NCBI RefSeq assembly: GCF_900143075.1
Contig: NZ_FRCY01000001.1
Span: 593,514-657,513, forward strand
Direction of reading: 5' to 3'
Origin: Cyclobacterium lianum
Lineage (GTDB): Bacteria; Bacteroidota; Bacteroidia; Cytophagales; Cyclobacteriaceae
DNA length: 64,000 bases
The position numbers and the translations under genes were made by a program. Shown piece by piece: positions 32,663 through 41,200 of this stretch. The notes under the pieces are model-generated. The model was not told where the DNA came from and made no database searches. It worked only from the letters and a program-made list of their open reading frames with translations. The first letter of the stretch is position 1. The number at the start of each line of letters is the position of its first letter.

Positions 32663-34498
32663 ATGAAGAACTTTAAAGAAAAAGCTGACCTGATTTGGAG
32701 AGTGGCTGACTTGCTGAGAGGCGACTATAAGCAGTCAGATTATGGAAAGGTCATCTTGCCAATGACAGTATTAAGAAGATTGGACTGCGTGCTGGAACCT
32801 ACCAAACAAAAAGTGCTTGATTACTACCCAAAGGTTAAAGCACTTAAAGAGGGAGCAAAAGACTTGGCATTGAATAAAATTGCCGGTTTAAACTTCCACA
32901 ACAGAAGCCAATTCAACTTTGACAAGCTGATTGCCGACCCAAATAATATTGCTGTCAATCTGAGGAATTATATCAACGGCTTTTCTACCAGTGCAAGAGA
33001 AATTATCGAATACTTCAATTTTGACGATCATATCGACCGAATGGACGACCCTAAAGCCGACATCCTTTTCCGAGTGGTAAAAGAATTTCAGGAAATCGAC
33101 CTGACTCCCGACCGCAACAATATGGAACAGGATTCTTTGGAGATGGGCTATTTGTTCGAAGATTTAATCAGGCGATTTTCTGAACAATCCAACGAAACAG
33201 CCGGAGAACATTTTACACCAAGAGAAGTCATCCGCCTGATGGTAAATGTGCTGTTCATTGAAGACAAAGACATATTAACCCAAGATGGCATTGTAAAAAC
33301 ACTGTATGACCCGGCTTGTGGTACAGGCGGAATGCTCTCTGTGGGTGAACAATATGTAAAGGAACTGAATCCTAAGGCAGAACTGAAAGTATTCGGGCAG
33401 GAAATCAATCCGGAATCCTATGCCATTTGCAAATCGGACATGCTGATTAAAGGACAAAACCCAAGCAATATCAAATTCGGCAATACCTTTACGATAGATG
33501 GACTTGAGGAAGAAAATTTTGATTACATGCTTTCCAATCCTCCTTTTGGCGTGGACTGGAAAAAAGCGCAGAAAATCATAAAAGCAGAGCATGAGAACAA
33601 AGGTATGAGCGGACGATTTGGTGCTGGATTACCCCGCATTAATGACGGCTCTTTGCTTTTCCTGCAACACATGATTTCCAAAATGAAGCCCGGTGGCTCA
33701 CGGATTGGAATTGTATTTAATGGCTCACCGCTGTTTACAGGTGCTGCGGAAAGTGGTGAAAGCAATATCCGCAAATGGATTATAGAAAATGACTGGCTGG
33801 AAGCGGTGATTGGATTACCTGACCAGCTTTTCTACAACACCGGAATTAGCACCTACATCTGGATAGTAACCAATAAAAAAAGTGCCGAGCGAAAGGGTAA
33901 GGTACAACTGATCAACGCCACAGGAGCAAAAGACGAGGAGCTTTACAAAGACGGAAAACTTGATTTTAATCGCTTTTGGCAAAAGATGGACAGAAGTCTG
34001 GGCAACAAACGCAAGAAAATTGCCGAAAACGGCAATGAAAAGGGAATTGGTTTTATCACCCAACTCTACGGCAATTTTGAAGAAAATGAATTTGTAAAAA
34101 TCTATCCCAACGAATTCTTTGGCTATTGGAGGGTGACCATTGAGCAGCCTTTAAAAGTAAAGACTGAGCATGCTCAGTCTCCACAGATTGCAACAGACAG
34201 AAGTGGCAACCCCAAGCCGGATTCATCTTTGCGGGATTATGAAAATATACCATTCCTTAAAAAAGACGCAGAAGGCAATCTCGTTCCCCAAACCATATCA
34301 GCATACTTTGAAACCGAAGTGCTGCCCCACTTACCTGAAGCGTGGGTAGATGAAAACAAAACCAAGATTGGCTATGAAATCAATTTCACCAAGTATTTCT
34401 ATGAGTTTAAGCCGTTGAGGCCTCTGGCGGAGATTAAAGCGGATATTCTGGCTTTGGAAGAAAAAGTATTGGATACCGAAAAAAGGGTATTGCAATGA
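32663..34498 (+). CDS. hsdM: type I restriction-modification system, DNA methyltransferase subunit HsdM
   Basis: A 611-residue N6-adenine methyltransferase. The N-terminal helical domain (KADLIWRVADLLRGDYKQSD, then VILPMTVLRRLD) is typical, the SAM-binding motif I is DPACGTGGM (from residue 216) and the catalytic motif IV is NPPFG (from 292). It pairs with HsdS to methylate, and with HsdR to cut, unmodified DNA. The stop overlaps the RhuM start by four bases. Oddity: at residues ~500-506 the frame reads through a perfect 20-bp palindrome (34161-34180) that encodes K-T-E-H-A-Q-S, a short insertion just before the conserved ATDRSGNPKPDSSLRDYE. The region is AT-richer than its flanks, in line with transfer. 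Confidence 0.96.
   Translation: MKNFKEKADLIWRVADLLRGDYKQSDYGKVILPMTVLRRLDCVLEPTKQKVLDYYPKVKALKEGAKDLALNKIAGLNFHNRSQFNFDKLIADPNNIAVNLRNYINGFSTSAREIIEYFNFDDHIDRMDDPKADILFRVVKEFQEIDLTPDRNNMEQDSLEMGYLFEDLIRRFSEQSNETAGEHFTPREVIRLMVNVLFIEDKDILTQDGIVKTLYDPACGTGGMLSVGEQYVKELNPKAELKVFGQEINPESYAICKSDMLIKGQNPSNIKFGNTFTIDGLEEENFDYMLSNPPFGVDWKKAQKIIKAEHENKGMSGRFGAGLPRINDGSLLFLQHMISKMKPGGSRIGIVFNGSPLFTGAAESGESNIRKWIIENDWLEAVIGLPDQLFYNTGISTYIWIVTNKKSAERKGKVQLINATGAKDEELYKDGKLDFNRFWQKMDRSLGNKRKKIAENGNEKGIGFITQLYGNFEENEFVKIYPNEFFGYWRVTIEQPLKVKTEHAQSPQIATDRSGNPKPDSSLRDYENIPFLKKDAEGNLVPQTISAYFETEVLPHLPEAWVDENKTKIGYEINFTKYFYEFKPLRPLAEIKADILALEEKVLDTEKRVLQ
34161..34180. repeat. perfect 20-bp palindrome inside hsdM, read in frame
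   Basis: AGACTGAGCATGCTCAGTCT is identical to its reverse complement. It has the same pattern as the core of the palindrome in the RAYT gene (AGACAGGGCATGCCCTGTCT): four positions differ and they form two pairs, so the stem is kept in both. Both are read in the same codon phase. Confidence 0.9.
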
Positions 34499-35502
34499 GT
34501 GAGGACAAGGGAAATATCATCATCTACCATACAGCTGACGGCAAGGCTTCTTTAGCACTCTACGCCAAAGACGGCTCGGTGTGGATGAATCAAAATCAAC
34601 TGGCTGAACTTTTTGACACCTCGAAACCCAACATCAGTATGCATATATCTAAAATACTGAAAGAGAATGAGGTAAAAGAACATTCAGTTGTTAAGCATAA
34701 CTTAACAACTGCCGCAGATGGTAAGCAATACAAGGTTACTTTCTATGCACTGGACATGATTCTGGCGATCGGTTTCAGGGTGAGGAGTAAGCGAGGCACG
34801 CAATTCAGGCAGTGGGCCAACCGGAACCTGAAAGAATACATGATCAAGGGTTTTGTGATGGATGATGATCGCATGAAAAACCCGGATGGCCGCCCGGACT
34901 ACTTTGATGAATTACTGGAGCGCATCCGCGATATACGCGCTTCTGAAAAACGGTTTTACCAAAAAGTTCGCGAGCTGTTTGCCCTCAGCAGTGATTATGA
35001 TGCCACCGACAAGGCCACCCAAATGTTTTTTGCCGAGACCCAAAACAAGCTGCTTTATGCCGTGACCGGAAAAACGGCTGCCGAAATCGTAGTTTCCCGT
35101 GCGGATGCTTCCCAACCCAATATGAACCTGACCTCATGGAAAGGAAGTGTCCTACGCAAGCAGGACATTTTTATCGCCAAGAATTACCTCAGCCACGATG
35201 AAATAGATACCCTGAACCGGCTGGTCGTATTGTTTTTGGAAAGTGCAGAGTTGAGGGCCAAAAATCGAAAAGACCTGACCATGCAATTTTGGAAGGATAA
35301 CGTGGATAAGATCCTCGAATTTCAGGATAAAAGCGTATTGCGTGATGCTGGAAGTATTTCCCATACCGCTATGGAAAAGCAGGTGAGAAAAATCTATGAT
35401 GTATTTGATGACAGGCGCAAAAAAAACGAAGCCCAAAAAGCCGATGAAGCCGACCTGGAAGAACTAAAAAGCCTGGAAGAAAAAATTAAAAAGGGGAAAT
35501 GA
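34495..35502 (+). CDS. RhuM family protein embedded in the type I RM operon
   Basis: A 335-residue protein of the virulence-associated RhuM family. The start (SLALYAKDGSVWMNQNQLAE, then LFDTSKPNISMHISKILKEN) is a KilA-N/BRO-like DNA-binding-type region with a helix-turn-helix look, followed by YALDMILAIGFRVRSKRGTQ and FRQWANRNLKEYMIKGFVMD, diagnostic for the family. The C-terminus is a charged coiled coil. RhuM genes are frequently found between hsdM and hsdS in Bacteroidota and other phyla; the role is unknown, perhaps regulation or an abortive-infection-like function. It overlaps both neighbours by four bases (ATGA), so translation is coupled. Confidence 0.92.
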   Translation: MSEDKGNIIIYHTADGKASLALYAKDGSVWMNQNQLAELFDTSKPNISMHISKILKENEVKEHSVVKHNLTTAADGKQYKVTFYALDMILAIGFRVRSKRGTQFRQWANRNLKEYMIKGFVMDDDRMKNPDGRPDYFDELLERIRDIRASEKRFYQKVRELFALSSDYDATDKATQMFFAETQNKLLYAVTGKTAAEIVVSRADASQPNMNLTSWKGSVLRKQDIFIAKNYLSHDEIDTLNRLVVLFLESAELRAKNRKDLTMQFWKDNVDKILEFQDKSVLRDAGSISHTAMEKQVRKIYDVFDDRRKKNEAQKADEADLEELKSLEEKIKKGK

Positions 35503-36863
35503 AAAAATACGAATCCTATAAATCCACCAAAATTGAATTTTTGGATGAAATTCCAGAACACTGGGAAGAAAAACGATTACGTTTTTTGGGTTACTTATAT
35601 GGTGGTTTGACCGGTAAGTCCGCAAAAGATTTTGACCAACCTGACAATGATGATAACAAATATTACATCCCATTTACTAACATTGCCGGTAACCTTAAAA
35701 TCAATCCTGACAAATTACAACACGTAGTTATTGAAGAGGATGACAAGCAGAATGAAGTAAAGGTTGGTGATCTATTCTTTCTAATGAGTTCTGAGGATTA
35801 TGATGATGTTGGTGGGTCAGCAGTTCTCACAGAGGAGTTACCCGAAACCTATTTAAATAGTTTTTGTAAAGGATTGAGGTTAACCAGTTCAAAAATATAT
35901 CCTGAATACCTGAATTACCATTTACACAGCAAACAACTACGACATAATTTGTTAATTGAGGCCAATGGGTTTACACGCATAAATCTTAAAGTAGGGAAGG
36001 TTCAAGACCTATATGTTGCTTTTCCCAATAAACAAGAACAAACCGCAATCGCCACCTACCTCGACCGCAAAACAGCCGATATAGACGAACTGATAGCCGA
36101 CAAAAAACGCCTGCTGGAACTCTACGAAGAAGAAAAAACAGCCATCATCAATGAGTTGGTCACCGGAAAAAAGGTCTGGAATGGTCATGCCTGGGCTGAG
36201 CCTGCCGAAGTCAAAGATTCGGGGATTGAGTGGATAGGAGAAATTCCGGAGCATTGGGAGGTGAAAAAGGTTAGGCACTTGGTTTTAAAAGTCGGCAGCG
36301 GAATTACACCTTCAGGAGGCGCAAGTGTTTATAAATTAAGCGGAATTCCACTTTTAAGAAGTCAGAATATTCATTTTGACGGGTTAAGATTGGATGATGT
36401 CGCTTACATTACGGAAGATATCCATGAATCTATGAAAAATAGTCAAGTTTTAAGTGGTGATGTGTTGCTGAATATTACTGGTGCATCTATTGGTCGAGCT
36501 TATTTCGTGGAAAGTTGGTTGGGAGAAGCAAATGTAAATCAGCACGTTTGTATTTTAAGACCAAATTCTGAAACAGATACAAGATTTCTTTATTTCATCC
36601 TGCGTTCAAATATTGGTCAAGAACAAATTCGTATTGAACAAACTGGGAGCGGTCGAGAAGGGTTAAACTTTGAAGCATTAAAGAATTTTATTTTGCCATT
36701 TCTTTCCATTGAAGAACAACAATCCATCGTCCGCCACATCGAAACCGAATGCGAGCGCATTGATACGCAGGTAGCACGTACAAAAAAGCTGATTGATTTA
36801 TTAAAGGAATACCGTGAAGCCTTGATTAGCGAGGTGGTGACGGGGAAAATAAAAGTAGTCTGA
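35499..36863 (+). CDS. hsdS: type I restriction-modification system, specificity subunit HsdS
   Basis: A 454-residue DNA-recognition subunit with two target-recognition domains in tandem. Each half opens with the same words (FLDEIPEHWEEKRLRFLG at the start and WIGEIPEHWEVKKVRHLVLK near residue 245) and ends in a coiled coil (EQTAIATYLDRKTADIDELI; EEQQSIVRHIETECERIDTQ), the separators that set the spacing of the split recognition site. The sequence recognised cannot be predicted. The start overlaps the RhuM stop. The TGA stop at 36861-36863 lies inside the left inverted repeat of a 115-bp element, so the natural C-terminus may have been altered by an insertion. Confidence 0.95.
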   Translation: MKKYESYKSTKIEFLDEIPEHWEEKRLRFLGYLYGGLTGKSAKDFDQPDNDDNKYYIPFTNIAGNLKINPDKLQHVVIEEDDKQNEVKVGDLFFLMSSEDYDDVGGSAVLTEELPETYLNSFCKGLRLTSSKIYPEYLNYHLHSKQLRHNLLIEANGFTRINLKVGKVQDLYVAFPNKQEQTAIATYLDRKTADIDELIADKKRLLELYEEEKTAIINELVTGKKVWNGHAWAEPAEVKDSGIEWIGEIPEHWEVKKVRHLVLKVGSGITPSGGASVYKLSGIPLLRSQNIHFDGLRLDDVAYITEDIHESMKNSQVLSGDVLLNITGASIGRAYFVESWLGEANVNQHVCILRPNSETDTRFLYFILRSNIGQEQIRIEQTGSGREGLNFEALKNFILPFLSIEEQQSIVRHIETECERIDTQVARTKKLIDLLKEYREALISEVVTGKIKVV

Positions 36864-36973
36864 ACCACTGATTTTTATGATTAAATGATTAGCTATGATT
36901 TTAATAAAGAATAAATTGGCGAATAAAAATGGAATGAGCGAAATCCGGTAATCGGACAAATCAGAGGTTCAGA
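36859..36973. mobile_element. 115-bp MITE-like element with terminal inverted repeats
   Basis: TCTGAACCACTGATTTTT (36859-36876) is matched by the inverse of AAATCAGAGGTTCAGA (36958-36973) with one mismatch over 16 bases. The interior is AT-rich and non-coding and contains a small CCG-TAAT-CGG inverted pair. The left end carries the stop codon of hsdS. A 10-base piece of the right end, GGTTCAGACA, recurs after the GxxExxY gene at 37495. It could be a non-autonomous transposable element or a structured RNA; no transposase match is known to me. Confidence 0.6.
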
Positions 36974-36990
36974 CATCAAATGATTAGGCT

Positions 36991-37416
36991 ATGATAAAAG
37001 AACAATACAAATATTCCGACATAACAGGGAAAATTATCGGAGCTGCAATGCAGGTTCATTCGGCTTTGGGTAATGGTTTTCAGGAAGTGATCTATCAAAG
37101 GGCTTTGGAAATTGAATTGGCCGATAGAGGTTTGAGCTTTTCGCGTGAACATGAAATGCCCATTTACTACAAGCATCAACAAATAGGTACCAGAAGGGTG
37201 GATTTTTTGGTAGAAGATGTGGTCTCGGTTGAGTTGAAAGCATTAACCCAACTGGAAGATGTACATCTCGCACAGGCCATCAACTATTTGGAAGCGTATG
37301 ATTTAGAGGTAGGTCTACTTATTAATTTCGGAAGCAAAAGCTTACAGCATAAGCGAATTGTTAACCGAAAGTTTAACCAAACAACTCAGGGGAACCCTCA
37401 AATCAAGAAAATTTGA
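36991..37416 (+). CDS. GxxExxY family protein (PD-(D/E)XK nuclease-like)
   Basis: A 141-residue protein of the GxxExxY family. The name-giving motif is seen in HSALGNGFQEVIYQRALEIE (G-F-Q-E-V-I-Y), and the nuclease-like core follows: RVDFLVEDVVSVELKALTQL, with D and E-x-K spaced as in PD-(D/E)XK enzymes, and INYLEAYDLEVGLLINFGSK at the end. The function is not known; members are scattered and often near mobile DNA. Here it sits between hsdS and the RAYT gene, bracketed by copies of GGTTCAGACA at 36966-36975 and 37495-37504, which suggests it came in as a cassette. Confidence 0.9.
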   Translation: MIKEQYKYSDITGKIIGAAMQVHSALGNGFQEVIYQRALEIELADRGLSFSREHEMPIYYKHQQIGTRRVDFLVEDVVSVELKALTQLEDVHLAQAINYLEAYDLEVGLLINFGSKSLQHKRIVNRKFNQTTQGNPQIKKI

Positions 37417-37587
37417 TAAGCACAGCTAACGATGGGAACATTTAAAATACATCTCACTAAAAAATCAGAGAAATCCCCAAATCAATTAATTCAATGGTTC
37501 AGACAATGTGGTGATTTGCTAAATACCGGGAATCGTTGTACCTTTTTATTAACAGTACCCGTGTGGCATCCCGTCAGATCTGCTCGC

Positions 37588-37610
37588 GGGTCTTCGCTTT
37601 TTATAGACCC
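37588..37610 (+). repeat. hairpin upstream of the RAYT gene
   Basis: GGGTCT (37588-37593) pairs with AGACCC (37605-37610) around an 11-base loop, 36 bases before the RAYT start. A further CATCCCG...CGCGGG pairing is possible just upstream. RAYT genes are typically flanked by their own REP hairpins, so this is a candidate. Confidence 0.45.
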
Positions 37611-37645
37611 GGCAGTCCGGTTCCGCCCATCCAAAACGCACTGCC

Positions 37646-38245
37646 ATGGCTAAATTTAAAAACAAATACCGCATCGCCTCAGCCCGTGCCCAATGGTGGG
37701 ATTATGGCTGGAATGCCGTGTATTTCATTACAATCTGCACCCGTAACCGTGAACATTTTTTTGGGGAAATCAACGATGGGAAAATGATATTGTCGTCCGT
37801 AGGGGTGATTGCCGATATTTTATGGTATGAAATTCCAAATCATTCGAAATTTGTTGAATTGGGCGATTTTGTGGTCATGCCCAATCATATTCACGGGATT
37901 TTGATATTGGATAAACCGGATGGGAAAAATGATATCGATGATACCGTGGGGATTGATACCGTTGTTGTAGAGACAGGGCATGCCCTGTCTCTACAACCCC
38001 AACCCCAACCCCCATTCATCGGACAAAACCGTTTTCAGAATATTGGAAAAAATACGGTTTCGTCCATCATTGGGTCATACAAATCGGCCGTGACCAAACA
38101 CGCTAACCGAATGGGATTTAAAAACGGATGGCAACCCCGTTTTCACGACCATATCATAAGAGATGATGCGGAATATCAACGCATTTCGGATTACATCATA
38201 AACAATCCCGCCAATTGGAAGGATGATAAATTCTATGCATCATGA
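37646..38245 (+). CDS. REP-associated tyrosine transposase (RAYT, IS200-like HUH)
   Basis: A 199-residue single-strand DNA transposase. The start WWDYGWNAVYFITICTRNRE (the FITICTRNR motif), the HUH motif in MPNHIHGI (H81, H83) and the end FHDHIIRDDAEYQRISDYII followed by NNPANW, holding the catalytic Tyr, are all present. RAYTs bind and move REP palindromes. Its own coding region holds a perfect 34-bp palindrome (37964-37997) read in frame as V-V-E-T-G-H-A-L-S-L-Q, followed by a P-Q repeat, as an insertion before the FQNIGKNTVSSIIGSYKSAV helix. It overlaps the hsdR start by four bases and so is translationally coupled to it. Confidence 0.93.
   Translation: MAKFKNKYRIASARAQWWDYGWNAVYFITICTRNREHFFGEINDGKMILSSVGVIADILWYEIPNHSKFVELGDFVVMPNHIHGILILDKPDGKNDIDDTVGIDTVVVETGHALSLQPQPQPPFIGQNRFQNIGKNTVSSIIGSYKSAVTKHANRMGFKNGWQPRFHDHIIRDDAEYQRISDYIINNPANWKDDKFYAS
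37964..37997. repeat. perfect 34-bp palindrome inside the RAYT gene, read in frame
   Basis: The left arm GTTGTAGAGACAGGGCA (37964-37980) is the exact reverse complement of TGCCCTGTCTCTACAAC (37981-37997), with no loop. The 20-bp core, AGACAGGGCATGCCCTGTCT, is the same element as the palindrome in hsdM with two compensatory pair changes. Confidence 0.93.
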
Positions 38246-41200
38246 GTATAACAACTGAAAATACATTTGAAACCGCCCTTGTTCAATCCCTTGTAGAACA
38301 AGGTGGCTATACCGAAGGTAATGCACAAGATTACAGTCCAGCTTTGGGCTTGTTTAAATATGAGGTCATTCGATTTTTACAGGAATCGCAACCCAAACGC
38401 TGGGAAAAGATTTCGGCCATTCATGGAACAGAGGCAGAAAACAGAGTAATTCAGCGGCTGTACAAAGAAATGGATTTACGGGGCAGTTTGGATGTGTTAC
38501 GTAACGGCTTTGTAGATTATGGAGTTCGGTTTCAAATGGCCTATTTTCAGCCTGCTTCGGGTCTTAATCCGGATGCGGTGGACTTGTACAATAAAAACAG
38601 TTTAAAAGTCTATCGACAGATATATTACAGCACGAAGAATAAAAATTCGGTTGATATTGTCTTAGCCCTGAACGGGATTCCACTTGCCACAATGGAATTG
38701 AAAAATCAATTCACCGGGCAAAACACAGGTAACGCACTTAAACAATACAGCATCACGAGAGATAACCGGGAGACCCTTTTTACTTTCAAAAAAAGATGTT
38801 TGGTTCATTTTGCCGTTGATCAGGATGAAGTATTCATGTGTACGAAATTGGAAGGGAGTAAAACCTACTGGCTACCTTTTAATAAAGGCTCTAATAATGG
38901 TAAAGGAAATCCGCAAAACCCTGACGGATATCGAACGTCCTACTTGTGGGAAAACATCCTTCAAAAAGACAGCTGGATGGAAATCATTCAGCGATTTGTA
39001 CATCTGCAAACAGAAGAAATCGAAGTTGACTTGCCTGCGCCAAACGGGCAAGCAGGTGGAAAAGTTTTTAAAAAAGAGAAATTAATATTCCCACGCTATC
39101 ACCAGTTAGATGCTGTTCGGGAGATTGGCAATAAGGTTTTGGAAGTAGGTGTGGGTAAAAACTATCTCGTACAACACTCGGCAGGTTCGGGAAAAAGTAA
39201 TTCCATAGCCTGGTTAGCTTATCGATTATCCAGTTTGCACAATGCACAGGAGGAAAGAATTTTTGATTCGGTCATTGTTGTAACAGACCGTAAAGTCCTT
39301 GACCAGCAGTTACAAAATACCATCTACCAATTTGAGCATAAATCCGGGGTTGTACAGAAAATTGATAAGGACAGTAACCAATTGGCTTCTGCTCTGGGTT
39401 ATGGGACAAATGTAATTATCACCACATTACAGAAATTTCCGTTCGTGGTGGATAAGGTTGGTGAACTACCGGACAGAAAGTATGCGGTTATAATTGATGA
39501 AGCCCACAGTTCACAAGGTGGTGAAGCCAGTAAGAAAATGAAAGAAGTCTTGGCTTCAAAATCTTTGGAAGATGCAGATAAAGAAGATTTGGAAGAAGAC
39601 TATACCGGGGATGATTTTGTTCGTGAACAAATAGTGCGATCAGCAGCCGCAAGAGGTCAGCAGGACAATATTTCATTTTTTGCTTTCACTGCAACCCCCA
39701 AGTATAAAACCTTACAAGTATTTGGAGATAAAGACCTGCCTGCGCCAAGACCACAAGCGGGTCAATTCTGTATTTATGTTCTAAAATGTTCAAACAACTC
39801 TTTTTACATAGGACAATCTCAAGATTTTCCAAGAAGATTTTCTGAGCATGAACGAGGTGAAGTTAGTTGGACGTCTAAATATTTGCCCGTAGAATTAATT
39901 CATTGGGAAGTTTTTAATACACGTGAAGATGCCGTTGATCGAGAGAAGAAACTTAAGACTGGATTTGGTAGGGAATGGCTAAAGCGTGAGTTTGAAAAAC
40001 AGACATTAGCGAAGTGGGCGCGGCAGGCAGGCTCAGAAGGGAAACCCAAACCATTCCATTTGTACTCTATGCGTCAAGCCATAGAAGAAGGTTTTATTTT
40101 GGATGTATTGCAAAACTACACCACCTACGAGCTTTATTTTAGACTGACAAAAGCCATTCAGGAAGACCCACAACTAAACAAGAAAAAAGCTGCAAAAGCC
40201 ATTGGGAAATATGTTTCATTGCACCCCCACAATTTGGCACAAAAGACAGAAATCATCATTGAGCATTTCAGAGATGTAGTCTCCAAAAAAATTGGAGGAA
40301 AAGCCAAAGCCATGTTGGTTTGTGGGTCAAGACTCCATGCAAAAAGGTATTTTGAAGAATTTGAAAGCTATATAGAAGAGAAAGGCTACGATAATGAAAT
40401 AAAAATTCTGGTCGCTTTTTCAGGAAAAGTAATTGACGATGATGTGCCACAAGGGGTTTCAGAACCGGAAATAACAGGCTACAGTGAAAAAGAACTACCA
40501 GGTGCCTTTGAGAAAGATGAGTATAAAATCCTGATCGTAGCAGATAAGTACCAAACCGGATTTGACCAACCGCTACTTCATACCATGTATGTTGATAAAA
40601 AGCTTTCAGGAGTTAAAGCAGTACAGACGCTTTCACGTCTAAACAGAACTTGCCCCGGCAAAGAAGACACTTTTGTTTTAGATTTTGCCAATGAGAGAAA
40701 AACGATTCTGGATTCCTTCCAACCCTACTATGAAGTTACATCCGTAACTGAGGAAACGGATATCAACCATCTGTACGACTTGAAAGCAAGGCTGGATCAA
40801 TTTCAAGTTTATTGGGAACAGGAAATAGAAGCATTTGCCAATGTATATTTTGACCCCAAAACCAAATTAAACAATCCAAAACAACAAAAACATCTTTATG
40901 CTTTCACAGACCCTGCTGTTGATAGGTATCGAGCCATATCCGAAGAAGAAAAGCAAGACGAGTTTAAAAAAGGTTTACGTTCCTGGACAAACCTCTATGC
41001 TTTCCTATCTCAAATCATGCCTTTTATTGATGCAGAATTTGAGAAGTTCTATGCCTATGCCAAGCTATTACAAACCAGACTTCCAAAACGAGAACTTTCA
41101 GAATCCTTGCATTTAGATGATGAAGTAGCTTTGGAGTATTATCGCTTACAGAAGATTAAAGAAGGCTCCATTGAATTGCAAAAGGGAGAAGAAGGAGAAT

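Noticed and set aside
39733-40036. Intein or group I intron in hsdR
   Set aside because: The insert lacks the Cys/Ser start, His-Asn end and splicing blocks of inteins, and at about 300 bases, fully coding, it is too short for an intron with an internal nuclease gene.
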